A DNA stretch of 64,000 nucleotides from Brachionus manjavacas (lineage: Eukaryota > Rotifera > Eurotatoria > Ploima > Brachionidae): assembly GCA_019054805.1 (NCBI GenBank), contig JAHQIY010000003.1:1240001-1304000 (forward strand), in the 5' to 3' direction. The notes beneath the pieces are model-generated. The model did no database searches. It saw only the letters and a program-made list of their open reading frames with translations, and was not told the DNA's origin. Shown piece by piece: positions 30,291 through 44,200 of this stretch; position 1 is the first letter of the stretch, and the number at the start of each line of letters is the position of its first letter. The position numbers were made by a program, and so were the translations under genes.

Positions 30291-33200
30291 AACTTCATTT
30301 TTTAATAGATAAATATTTCTGCTGGACAATTTTAAAAAACACACAAAAACACTTTCCTAACATCTCTTATTTCATGCGTTTTGTATCTAGACCTTTTTTT
30401 TTTTATTTCTGAATAAAAATTATCTTCATTTTCTTATTCTTTTTAAAGGTCAGTCATACTCTTGAAGAGGAACTGATGGAAATGTTTATACAAATATTAA
30501 GTAAGGTGATGGATCTTAGCTTCGATTTTTCAAAAAAGTTAATCTCAAGTTACTTTACACACAATAGCAGCTACCTCAATCATAATTTTATTAGTTGTGC
30601 TGAGAATTAAAGGGATGCAAGCCACGTGTGCATAATTTCCTCGCAATATGAGTCAAAAATAAGATCAAGAGAAGCAATGTGGAAAAGACAATTGTAATGG
30701 TAATAAGGTTCGCGCAAAGCAAAACTACAGCACTAACTGAATTTCGGCAAACCGACTTTAAAATATTAATCTGCATACTTGAAAACCAAGAAAAGCGGTT
30801 TTTTAGGTGGGGTCAAAAAAAAAAATTTTTGTAGTTACCTTTGAGCTAAAATATCTCATGTTCTAATAGACATAACCTTATTAATATATATATATTCTGA
30901 AAGCAAATAGTCTCATCAACAAAATGGTGTATTAATTTAATCTATTATTATACCAATAGATCGATTATTTGGCAAAAAATGGTATTTTTTCACTATTTTT
31001 GTATCTTGTCCGCGGTTTACCCCCCGACCCCTACTTTTTTATACAGATTCTGAAACTAGAGAAAATTCTGAACAAAATTTTGGGACCACTTTTTTTATTT
31101 ATTGAATTTAAAGCCAAAAAAAAATTGAATAAAATGAGTTTGAAACTAATTTTTGAATAATCATAATTTTTTATTATGTAAAACGTCAGAATTAAATGTC
31201 AAATTAGTAAAATGTTTTCAATACTTAATTTAATTTTTGTTAAATAATTAGTTTTCTAATTTTTTTTTCTTAATATTTTTTGAGATGCCTAAAACACCCG
31301 AAAGAGTCTCTAAACTTTTATCAAATCTTAAAAATAAAACTTTTCAAAACTCGAATAAAAGGAATGAAAATTGTACGAATGGTCAAAATTTGAATGTTAC
31401 AACTTTGCTAAATTAGAAATATTGAATGTACATTCTTTTTTGCTGGTCTGTTCCTCAACAAAAAGCTTAGCTTCAATTTCAAGCTCTGGAAAATAGTCAT
31501 AAAAAGACGATTTTTTCTTGCCTTAAAATTAAATTAGAAAAATACATAAAATATAAGCAGACTTACCTTAAGCAAATTGATAAGTAAATGTGGGCTGACT
31601 TGTGATATATACACATTGATTCATTTGATCTCTTTTGTTAAGAGATATTCTAGTCAAACTCTGTATTTTTAAGGATAAAAAAAAAAATTTTCGATTAAGA
31701 TATAGAAATGGAAAAATGTGAGTCAAAATAATCCAATATGATATTTTGAAGTTCTAGGACATATTAATCAAGACATAAATAAGACACTTCTGTATCAAAT
31801 TGTGGATCTTGATCAGAGAAAAAAGCAGATTTACCGTTTTTTGAATTTTTTTATACGGATCAAAATTTCAAATTCATATCACCCTATCCGCATAATATGG
31901 ATTACAAACTAAGTCTTAAACAAAAAAACTTTTCAATTACTTGGATAATTGTGATTGAATTATCATGGGCTTTAATCAATTCTGCTGGTATATCTGTATT
32001 TCGAAAAGTAAATTTAGAAAAGGTAATTTATAACAACTTAATTTCGACAAATAAAAATTAAGAAAATTTATTTTCGACAAGCAAATAAAACCTGACAAAT
32101 TAATTTTCAAATAAATATATTGGTCAAAACTTGGCAAGATTTTTTTGCATGTGTTTTTTTTATTTTATTCTACTATGGATGATTTAGTGAGCTCAATTTA
32201 ATTAAATCTGAAAACACATTTTTAAAAAAGAAATATTAAGGGTGTTTTGAAAAATCCGGTCTAAACCTGTTTTAGCGGTTTTTATAGGGTTTTCACACCT
32301 ATTGAAAAATTATTTGCCAAGCTGAACTTTTTCTCCTCTATCAAAATCAAAAGGGTATTTTAAAGTGTTTTATACAAATTATTTTTACACTTGAAAATTT
32401 AAAACAAAGACAAAATTTTTTCAATATAAAAAATGATGTTTATTAAAATTGAGGTTGTTAGAAATAAATATATATAAAAAAAATTTATTTTATAATATTT
32501 AATGCGGTTTACACAAGGTGCTGTTTTTTCACTTTTGTGACCGGTGCTGTTTTTAAAGAAAATTAAATATAATAAATTTTAAAAAAATAATTAACAATAG
32601 AGAATTAAAAATTGAATGTTAAATTTAAATTCATTTTAACTCTACATAAAAAAAACTTATTGAAATATATGTAAAACCGATGAAATTTTCATTTTTCATC
32701 GATCAAACATTATGAATCTGCTCACTACTCATCGATGAAAATTAAATTATTTTTTTTTTTCATTGATGCTGCATCAAATTTTTTTTTACTGGAACTTTCT
32801 CAATTGATCTTTTAAAAATCATTTTATAATAGAATCGTAGGAAGGAAACCAACGTACGCTTAAATCAAGCATTTTATTATGTTCAACAATTTTTTAAAAT
32901 CAATGGTCAAAAAATTCAAAAAAAATTAAATTCATTTTGCTTTTTATAGTTCGAAAATTATCTTTAATATATTTTGAATATTTTTACCTCCAAAAAAATT
33001 ATCCACTCTTCATTATTCGTTATTGACGATGCGAAAAGAAATAAAAAATCAAAACTTGCATACTTATGATCTCTAAATATTTGAAAATGGAAATGAACTG
33101 ACAGTTGAAGAAGATGAGAAAAACTCAACAAGACAAATATGGAAACAGAGGAAAGCCTAAAAAAGTTTTTTTACCGGTTTATAATAAAACAATGTTTAAT

Positions 33201-34053
33201 CTTTTAAAAGCTTTATTTAAGTTATTCAACGTTCTAAAGTTCCAAGAATGGAATTCATATTTATACCTATATGCTCGTGTCAAGAACACGAGCTTATAAT
33301 TTAGTCAAAATGAGAGCTAAGTGCTTAATGTATATGTCAGTATTTCGAAGCGTCTAAATTCTGAGATATGTGACAAGTATAATTCCTACTTATCATTGTG
33401 CATCTGTTGACGCTTGTACCAATTTGGCAGAAATATTCAATGTATCTTTTAGGTTCTGAACCGATTAGACTCGGGTTTTTCATAGATCATTTTATTCCTT
33501 TAATGGTTTTGAAGAAGTGATGAATGATTTTGAACTGTTTAAATTATCGAGCTAAATTTAAAATAAACAATTAAAACTGATACTTTAATAATCTATTATA
33601 TAATATTAAAAAAATCAAAATTTTATTAAACTCTTATTAAAAAAGGTCTTAATCTTTATAAAATCACTAAACATTTAATTTGATTTTTTAATTAAGTTTA
33701 AAATTTATTTGAATTTACATGAAATTTTCCTGGAAAAATTAATCAAACAAATTATGTTTGAAAATTTTTAGGAATTTTTTATTAAAAAATGGTAAAAAGA
33801 CCTTTTTTCTAATCTAAATTTTAAAATTCTGATTCGAAATTTATATCTTATCATGAACTTCAATTTGACGATGAAATAATCAGACGATGAAATTAAAATA
33901 CACGATTGACTTTTAATGTGAATTTTTCAGAAAGTTTATTTAAGTAAATAATTAGAGTTTAAAAGATTAGATTAAAAAACTAGATTTGAATTTTTTAAAC
34001 TTAATATCACTCAAATTTTTTTTTGGAACTATTCTGGAAATTTTAATATTAAT
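30291..34053. other. Long gene-poor stretch
   Basis: No supported gene. A minus-strand frame at 30591-30776 encodes one hydrophobic stretch without context. 31000-31030 has a C/G-rich patch (CCGCGGTTTACCCCCCGACC). 32660-32740 contains short ATCGATGAAAATT hairpins. Otherwise AT-rich. This is also the region downstream of the EB/lectin gene. Confidence 0.4.
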
Positions 34054-34054
34054 T

Positions 34055-34060
34055 TTTATT
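34055..34060 (-). terminator. Polyadenylation signal of EB/lectin gene
   Basis: AATAAA on the minus strand, 30-35 nt after the stop codon. Confidence 0.5.
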
Positions 34061-34089
34061 TTATGGAAATATTTAATTAAAGAAAAAAT

Positions 34090-35212
34090 TTATACTGCTT
34101 CACAAATAAATTTTAGTTCTGTATTCGTACTTATGTCATTGTTAAAGCAGTCAATTCTAAAATTCATATAAATTTGGCCTGACGTTCCTGCTGAAGGGCA
34201 AATTGAAAAATCTATGGGCTCTTGGTGATTAGACCATTCATTGCCGCTTCTAAAATCGATCCAGTATGCTTCAGCATTATTTGTGCTCTTCAACTTTTCC
34301 GCCAGTACATCTCGGACTTCTACACTACTGATCATTGCTCGTTTCCAAATATCCCATCTTCCATTAATCACTCTTTCACCAATTATATCATGCTGACAAC
34401 CTTGTGAGGCTACTTCGTCAGCTTCAAGAGAATAAGTCGAAAAAAAATAACACTTGCCGCTGACATAAACATCGTCTTCATGACAAATTGTCTCACACTT
34501 TGTTCTAAAAACTTCATTAAATTTGCACTGACAAATATTGTTGCGACAAATTAGCTTTTCTGAAATCGTTTTACATTCATAGGTGTTTACGCATGGTTCT
34601 CTAAACGTTTTAGCTTGAACACATGTTGATCCATCCCAGTAGTTTTCATTTGAATTGGTTCGTTTGCAATCGCATATGCTTGCAGTTATACCAGAAGGAC
34701 AATGGCACCTTTTGTTATAAGCTGAACAGATTAAGTTGTCTGAACTATCACACTCGGAGTCTGAACCACAATATTGAGTGTAAGTTAATCTGCAATCATT
34801 TTCATTTGAATCCCAAGTTCTAGGCCAAGTGCATTCACATTTGTTGTTTTGACATGTCAGTCTCCTTACACTTGAGCAGTCCCAATCTCTGTCGCAGTTG
34901 AGATTATGCCATTTTTTGTTGACACACTCCAAAGTTGTGTTTTTAAAGTACTGATCTGCAGGACATAAACACTTGTAAGTTGAAGGATCACAAGACATTG
35001 CTTCATAGCACATTGTGCTATTATCGCAATTTTCAAATTCCATGAGACGTGGGACACATTTTTGCAAAAATTCATGAAAATACAGTCCCAATGGACAAAA
35101 GCAAATTCCAGAAACACAGTCTGTCAATTCCGGGTCCAAACACTCACTGGGATTTGTACATTTTTCCAGATGCTTTTTTTTCGACTGGCATTTAGTACCG
35201 TCCCAAAATTCT
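34090..35212 (-). CDS. EB/lectin gene exon 6: EB block 4 and CTLD
   Basis: Encodes residues 876-1249. The frame is open up to the acceptor (TTAATTTAAG) and needs no ATG of its own. EB block: EFWDGTKC, CDRDWDCSSVRRLTC, CRLTYTQYC, CDCKRTNSNENYWDGSTC, TISEKLICRNNICQC. From about residue 1130 a C-type-lectin-like fold is suggested: GKCYFFSTY, then AYWIDFRSGNEW, IDCFNN and FICEAV at the end. The usual calcium/sugar motifs (EPN or QPD, WND) are not present, so sugar binding is uncertain. Confidence 0.85.
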
Positions 35213-38200
35213 CTTAAATTAACAGAAAAAATTACAAAATCTCAATTAAATAAAAAATTAGTTTTTTTTTTTATTTAGATTTTTTGAAAGATATTAAATG
35301 TTTACATTTAAATTGTGATTTAATTCAGAAAATTTTAGTCTTTTTCTTTTTCTATTGTCTTTGAAATTTTAAGAATTATCCACTTGTTTATTAAATCGAA
35401 TCGTTTATTAAATTGATTTATTAAAAATTTGAAAATGAATACGTTAAAATAAAATATCTTTGCGCAGAATTGTCTTAGAACAGATAATTAACTCTACCTA
35501 GTAAGGTAAATTTTTTGAAAATAAAATATCTTACACAAGAATGCACTACAAAAAGATAATTAATTGATTACTTTGAATTTTGTTTTTAATAAAATCATTA
35601 ATGAACTTCTAATTGACAAATTAATTAGAAAACAGTCATTTATTGAATCTTAAAAAGTACTTTTATAAAAAGATAACAAATTCTTTCTAATTGCTCTCCA
35701 AACTAAACTGAAATTAAATCTTATTGCTCTAAAAACTACCATGTCCACCAACTTTATTTATTTACTTAATATTACAATTCACGCCACATAGGCGATTTAA
35801 AAAAATAAAATAAAAAGTTACATACAAAATAATAAATATTATCTTAGACCTAACCAAGGTTAATTAAAATTGAACTAAGTTATTTGGTCGTAGTCAAGAA
35901 CCTTGTTAAGAATTTAGAATGCAATCATTGTAATTCATAGTGCGTATATCATTCTTGATGATAATGTTCACATCCCTAATCTGCTTAACAAACAATTTTT
36001 AGGGCATTTGTTTACAGCATAATAATCCGATATATAATTGAAGATTCCAAAAATTTCGCCAAGATTCCTAATTTGATAGAAGAATAAAATTTTGAATTTA
36101 TAGTATAACTTGCTTATATTTTCAATCCTTAAAGCTCCAAATAACGCTGTGTTTCTCGTGTATTTTGAAAGATCGATATTGTTTTAGACATAGCTAGACA
36201 AGCTTGAGTCGTATCATAAGTCTTTAGCAACCAACTAACCAAAATCACTTGACTTGAAATACTTGTAATTTGTTTTTTCACAAATCGTGTATAAAAGGAT
36301 ATTTATTTTTTTTATTTTATTTATTTATTCAATGAACGCCTTGTAGTCGATGTAAAAATAAAAAAAAAACAAAAAAATAATAAAATAAAGTAATTAAACA
36401 ATTAGGACAAAAAAATTGTAATACAAATGAAGAGCATTTTTCCATAGCGAATTTTAAATGATCATAAATACATAATTTTTTTATCTTTAATTTTATAAAT
36501 TATTATTCAATAAAAGGATATATTCCTTTGGAAAAATCATGGCTTTGCAAAACATGTAAATCTGGCTCTAACTCTTAATCACTATTTAATTTATATCACT
36601 TTTTTCATTTGTTTTTTAATTATTTAAAAAAAAAATTGCAATTAATCATCTTTTTATAGTAATTTAATCCCTTCAAAGATATTGTATCTCCTCCAGATTA
36701 ATTTTTTTTAAAGATAATTATTTGTAGTTGGACAATTCTACGTAAAGATATTTTATCTTTATTCTAAAAATTGATTCATTACATAGTTTTTTTTTTGAAT
36801 CAATACTTTATTCGAAGAAGGTTAACAGGGGTTTTCTATTTTTAAATTAATAATACAAATTGACAAATCTTGATTTATCTTGCACTTTTAGAAATAAATT
36901 TTTGATTTGCTGTACGATTCTAAATGGCTCTTGACTTATTATTTTCGAAAGAATATTTTTTTTTAAATTCCTAATTCTTGACTAATCTTATTACACTCTT
37001 TTAAGATCAGATACCGAACTCGAATTTCTACTATTCCCGAAATTGTCCGATCTTAAATAAGAACCTATTTGATATTTAATAAAAGATTTTTTAAGCATCA
37101 AACAAATTTATTAGTTCTTTAACTAAAAAGTAAAAATTTTGAATTTTTCAAAAAGAACATAGCTTGAGCGAGTAAATAACTAATCTTTTTTTTCGTTTTG
37201 AATCTTAATAAATCTTAATAAAATGATGAAAAAAGTTTATTTAAATACTTTTTAATAAAACACAAAAATTCTATTATTTTAACTAAATAAAAAAAATCTT
37301 TTTTTTTTCCAATTGATCTTTAGTTGATTTTTATAAAATATTGATGTGAAAATTTTAAAGACCAATTTAAAATCCAAATTAAAGCATCCAAATTATGGTT
37401 TTAAATGATATCGTACTGCTAAATATATTACAGCGAAAAAAAATTAAATTTTGTAAAGCAAAATTTCAAAACTTTGATTTATTTTACTTCAGAAAAAAAT
37501 TCATATAATTTTCTTCCTAATTAATAATTAAACAAATCATTTTTAATAAAGTTTAAAAATTTGTATTTTAAAAATCGATAGCTAAAAATCAAAAACTAAA
37601 AATTTTGATCTGAAATTACCATTTGATCATAACTTCAAATTACCTTTAAATTTAATTTGAAAAAGATTATCGGTCTTTTTGAACCGTCATTTGGTTTAAT
37701 TATACTTTACAAAATCATATTTTTATTAATAATAATAATAATAAAAAAAATTAATCTAATAAAAATAATTATTCAGTGAACATCGCATTTAATTAAAAAT
37801 TATTAAAATTAATATAGTTTAAAAATTTAAATTTTTAAAGACTTTTCGGCATTTTTTTATTTCGATATTATTTTCAATTTAAAAAATTTTACCAAAATTT
37901 ATATTTATAACCAGAGTTTTTTAATAGTCACAAATCACAAGTAAAGTCCAAGTCTGGACTTTTTTATTTCATGATGAACATCATGAATAGTAAAAATTCT
38001 TTAAGTATTCTAAAATTATAAATTGTCTTAATCTAGATGACTCGACGTTCCGAGATTTCAAAGTCAATTCTTTCTTCGGTTTTGAAAATTATTCAAATTA
38101 TTATTTTTTCCTATTTAATGAAGAAATACGATAAATTATTCAGGAATTTTCCAAGTTCAATGAATGTGAAGGGACAAATGAAATTTCTTCCGTTCCAGAA

Positions 38201-41200
38201 AATGATATTTTTGCGGTCCCAGTTGTTTAATAATGAAGCCAAGCGACGGACTTGGACTATAATTTAGGACTTTTAAACAACTCTGTTAAAAACCTTAAAT
38301 TCGTGATTTTTTTCTTTTAGTATTCTACAGTAATTTACATGAATTGTCATAATATTTTGTGAAAATTAATTTTAAATTTGGTTAAATCCTTTTATCAAAT
38401 CACAACTGTAATTTAACTGTCAAAAAAGACAAAATTATATTATTAACAAGTACAACATAAAACTTTACCTAATAAATAAAAAAATTTCAATTTTCCAAAT
38501 AAATAGTGACTTTTTTTAAGATAAAATACTCGGAAATTCCGCTTAGGAGTTCTCTAGAAATACAGAATTTTTGGTAACGAAAATGTTTTACAATTATGAA
38601 ATTTTAATTTTATGCTTGATTAGAAAAAAAAGTAAGAAATTACAGCTGAGTTCAAATTTGAAAAATTTGACAAAAACCAACATTAAACTAAGTTTTTTTA
38701 AATTTTAATTGAAATTTAATGATTTTTTTTTTGAAATTATCTTTCATGACAGAGTTTTGTCACAATGTTACTAAATTACAATTTTTATTTTCGTCTATAA
38801 ATTAACTAAGCATTATTGAATTTGGACATGCTTTGAAAAAACAAACAAGATATTGAAAAAAAATGAGCTTTAATATGTTTAGATCAATTGCTGGTATCGA
38901 TTCACTCATTGATCGAAATGAATTTGCTGCGTTCAATCAAATGATGAATCCGTTTAATGACTACTTCACCAACATGCTCCAATCTAATATTCAATTTTCA
39001 CTAATGGATAGAAATGGAGATGGTCGTATTGATTTTTGGGAATTTGCTGACGCTCAACGCAGGTTAAATCCTCAATACTATCCAGGACTATATTCAGGTT
39101 ATGGTCAAAGATTTTATGGCTATTATTGAAAGTTTTTAATGAGTTTTTTTTTGCCATAAAGAATTCTTAAATTGCGCGCTATTTTTTTTAATTCTTTTTA
39201 TTATTACATAATAAATTATATTTACTTTATTTGTTTGTTTTTAATTTCACTGACTGATAATTTCAAAATTTTAAATTAAAGAAATGCAAATTTTCAAACA
39301 AAATTTATGTCAAAAAATTTTGTTTGATTATTGAATTCCAATTCATCTATTAAGAATAAAATATGATCATACAGTCAATCCTCCGTACAACGAAACCCCA
39401 TAGAACGAAAAACCCTATAGAACGAATTCGATTATCAGAACCGATTTCGATCAATGGAAAATGAATACTTTTTATCTTCTATAGAACGAATTTCGATGCA
39501 ACGAAAACCCGATACAACAAGGTTCTTCTAACGAACCAATTAATCTTTTTCTTAAGAAATAAAACTTCATACAACGAAAAATCAAAAAAAATTCGCACCT
39601 TTATATTATAAAAAAAATCTTGACATTTAATTAACTAATTGGAGATAAAGCAAAAATTTAATTGTTCTTTATTTGACTTTATCTATATTCTTTCAATAAA
39701 AAATATATATTTACAGGTAAAAATTTTATCTTGGCTCGAATGTGCCAACAATTAACGTCCTTTCAGCTATATATAAAATGAAACGTGCTTGGGATAATGT
39801 TTTCGCTACAACAATTCAAAAATGCTTTCGAAAAGCTGGTTTCAATGGTGACTTTTTATTTGATTTACCAACGACTGCGACTCTGAAGACGAATTTAAAG
39901 AATTATCTACATTCGAAAAAAAAATAGATTTCGAAAAATATGCTTATTTTTCAGTCGACTCAAATTTAGCAGCACGTGGTTCGCTTTCTGATTTGCAAAT
40001 TTTAAATACAGTTGCTACAAAAAAAGAAGAATCAGACAATAGTGACAGTGAAATTGAAGAGTAAACTCAACCGAAAAAGTCAATCATTAGTTCAAAAGAA
40101 ACAATCGAACGAATTAACGATTTAAAAGATTTTTTTTAAATAAACAAGAATATGATTCATCAAATATCGTTAACTTTTTGTTTAATATTGAAAATTTGGT
40201 AATTGAAAAAAGTTGTAATAAACAAACAACAATTACTTCGTATGTTAAAAAGGATTAATTTTTCTTTTCATTTAATTTTTTATAAATTTTTTCACCTTTT
40301 TCATTTATTTTAATAAAAATTCAAAATAATAAATCTTAAAATTTATTCAATGCTTTTGTATGGGATTTTCGATAGAACGAATTTCGATACAACGAATATA
40401 AAAATTTCCGCCCAACTTTGTCGTTATATCGAGGATTGACTGTAATAACCATGCCACGTTGTTTTTATGATCATCTTGTAACTTTAAAAGCTCGCTTCTT
40501 TTTAAAGACCATTTGGCTTGACCTCTTATTTTTAACAAGGGAAACTTGGAAACATAATTAATAAGTACCTTAAAGAACTCGAAAAATGGGTTGAAATGGA
40601 AAATGAAAATCTCTGTTGAAAAGTCGTATTACATAATCTTTGCAAAAAACTTAAAAGAAAAAATAATCTTAACCTCTAGGTTATCGGTAATAAATTAAAT
40701 TGTGAAGCAAAAATTAAATTTTTGGGAAACACTATAGTAGTAGTAGTAGTAATAAATGGCTGGGCAGCTTCTGCCTAGTATTAAACTTTACAGCCCTGAA
40801 ACTAATAAATAATAAATAATTATAACCACTTGTCCAATCTTGCTTTAAAAACATTTAAGCTTCATGATTCAACTATCATCCTTGGTAGCTGATTCCAAGT
40901 TTTGGACACTCTATTCATAAAGAAATGATGTCTATTCTAGTTGCTAGTGATCTCTCGCACTATCTTTTGATTCTTTAGCTTCTCAAATTTAATGTACTTG
41001 ATGGTGTGTTGTCAAAGAAGGGCCAATTTATTTGTTCTGCTCCCCGGGACAGCTTAAATTGTTGAATTAAATCACCTTTCGTTCTGCGCGTTACTAGATC
41101 TGAAAATCCAGCTCTGCGCAGTCGCTCGTCGTAGCCAAAGTGTCTAAGGCCGTTTATTTATCTTAAAGCTCTTCTTTTATTAAAGGTTGGATATACAATT

Positions 41201-44200
41201 TTTGCCATGTGACTGTCAAAATTGTAGAAGGTATTTAACATTTTTCTCAGAAAAAAAGCTTAAATAATGTTACAGTACGTTTCTGAAATAAGTTGACAGT
41301 TTTTAGAGCACTGCACAAGCAGCTCTAGAGCATTGCTTAAGCACTTGTTCTAGTCTGCTTAAGCAGCTATAGAGCATGCTCTAGAACATTTATTTTTTTC
41401 TCTTGCGCATGAGCAAGCATTTTTAATAAATTATTACAAAAACTAACATAATTAACTAAATTCTATAGAACATCCCCTATTGCCATATGATAAAAAAATG
41501 GACACAATTAGTGGATACTTGGAAACGCTCTAGCGCATGCTCTAGAACAGTTTTTTGTTCTTAGAGCATGTGCTCAAGCGCTGCTTAAGCAACCTAGCGC
41601 AGCTCTAGAGCATGTGCTTAAGCAAGCTGTCAACTTATTTCAGAAGCGTACTGTATATTTCCTCTTAAATAAATTAAATTTTTAAAACAGTAAATTTTTT
41701 GTCTTTAAAAGTAAGTTTTCCTTAAAATCAGTTAAAATGTTTGAACTTATTTAGGTTCGATCAGAAGGGACATTTTAATAATGAAAATAAACTTGACATG
41801 ACATTTCAAGTAATTGCTTTTAAAAAATTTATTTCTTTTATTTTGTTAAAAAAAAATAATAAAATTTAAATTTTGATCTTTTGATCTTGATCTCAAACTT
41901 CAATTTGCCTTTAATTAATTTTTTTAAAAGTCTTTTGATTTGACTTGAAAATTTATTTTTTAAAAATAAGTTTTTGCCGTTTCTTGTAGTTATTAAGGCG
42001 ACCATTACTATTTCAAAGTCTTTGAAAAGCATTTTTTAATGAAAAAATTTTTAATACTTCAAAACTTCAAATTTCAAAACTTCAAAACAAAAAACTTCAA
42101 ATTTTTAAAAAATTAAGTTCACTTGACATTGACTTTAAAAATGACTTTTTCTGAGTTTTGCGCAAGCCTAGTTAGATCTATCTTAAATCTAAAATATGGT
42201 ACTCCCTCCAATATCATTAAACAAGAGACTTCCAATAGACTTAAAATACTATCAGTGAATCGAATTTTTGAGCTGAGTGAGACAAATGTCAGGGCAGGAT
42301 TGAGTCATTCCGTTCCATTGGTCGTCAGACTGGTGAAAGAATATTGAGAAGGTTTTGAATCAAGAAATACAACTATTTCATATTATTTCCTTATAATTTC
42401 CTCTTTCCTGAACTAAAAAATATTTAAACATACTTAAGCTGTCACAAAAATATAAATAAATTTCAAGGGAGGAACTGAGTCATCATATTCTTTTGGGTGT
42501 CAGATAGGTTAAGGCTTTGTTTACCTTATTAATATATTAAAAAATAAAATTTATTTTATTTTAACATTACCGGAATAACCACGACGGGTTCCTTACCACC
42601 AACCGAACCGTCCGAAATTTACTACTGATTACCTTGAAACTTAATAATTTTTTTTTTAAGATCCCAGCTTAAGCTCCTACAAAATTAAAAATTAAAAAGA
42701 TCAAATGAAAAAAAAAGTTTAACACAATAAAATAAAAAAAATAAATTAAAGTGGGTTAAAACAAACGAATTAAAAGAGATATATAGATATGAAATAAATG
42801 GACGAAAATTTGTGACATGACATTTGTTAAATATAAGATCTTGTTTTAAATTTTTAATTTCGATTTTATCATTCATTGTATTCTTTGCTTTTTTCTAATT
42901 TTCTTATTTTTCATTTTTTTTTCATTATTTAATTATTATCAATAAAAAATTTTTGAAAGAAATAAACAGTGTTAACTCGTGCTTCTGTGAGTTTCATGAA
43001 GGCAGCGAAACTGCTAAAATCTTCACATGATTTTAATTGAGTCGATAATTTTAAATGAGTGATTTTAATTTTTTTATTTATTTGTTTGGTAAACGTTCAT
43101 AAAAGAAAAAAAATTTTGGAGAGAATCTTTATATTAATAAGTAATAATATAAATATTAGAGAAAAAAAATAGAGAAAGAAAACCATAGAATTTTTATTTT
43201 AGAGGAAAAAAATAGCGAAAAAAATATTAACAAATGAGCAAAGCCTCGAATTAAAAATTCTAAAGCTTGAGCAGGAGCTCAAGCTCGATACAGAAAACAA
43301 ATAAATATTTTTTTTCTGAAGGAACATTAGCTCGGTACAGATTTACGAATAAATTTTTAAAAAAAAATTTAATTTTAATTTAATTTTTATCTTTTCTTCT
43401 TTTTTTACTGGCTCAACTTAAAAAACTATTATAATTTTTCTCTAATTTTTTTCTCTCTTTTGTAAATTCTCTACGATGATTTTTCTCTATTATGATAGTT
43501 CAGCATTTTTTTTTTTTACGGAGCTAGAGCTCCTTCAAAATTAATTTAAAAAAATCAAAATCAAATAGAGCAAAACAAGTTAACATATATAAGAAAAAAA
43601 ATATTAAAATCGAGAAATTTTTTTTTTTTTAGAAAAATTTTTATTTTTTTAATCTGAAAGATCTTTAGCTCGGCACTGACAAACAAAAAAATAAATAAAA
43701 TTTTTTTCTTAATACAGCAGCTTACAGGAGCATATTCATTGACAAATTATCGTCAAATATAATAAGAATTTGTTTGTAAATCTTAAGTTGAATCTACTTA
43801 AGTCTATTTTTATTTTTTATCTGAAGAAGCTTAAATTAGAAACCGTTTACCAAGGGGAATATGAAAAACACTCTTTTTAAGTTTGAATGGTCAAATAAAA
43901 AGGATTAAGGTGAACAAATTCAATAGTTACATAGAATAATTCAAGCAGAGACAGGACCCAGTGATGCATACTGTTTTTTGAGTAAGAGTTTGGCATTCAT
44001 AGTCGTTGAAACACATCATGCTGTAATCATTTGCAGGTGCACAATAACTCCCATTCCAATATTCTTCTTTCCCCACCGAACGCTCACAGTCACACATTCC
44101 ATATTTGGAAATATCCGGGCAATCACAATCTTGATTAATGCACTTTAAATTTTGGTCTGGATTGCATAAATTGACTGGAGAACAAAATTGCTTTCCATAA

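Larger units (their letters stand above)
38546..39325. repeat. Inverted duplicate block B (EF-hand gene and flanks)
   Basis: Reverse complement of 3280-4022. It lies inside intron 5 of the EB/lectin gene, on the opposite strand. Confidence 0.85.

Noticed and set aside
30591..30776. Minus-strand 61-codon frame with one hydrophobic span
   Set aside because: No family match, no promoter, no splice partner; AT-rich DNA gives such frames by chance.
33105..33299. 64-codon plus frame with basic start
   Set aside because: No recognisable domain and no supporting signals.
38037..38267. 76-codon frame inside a MITE
   Set aside because: Lies within the inverted-repeat element and matches nothing known.
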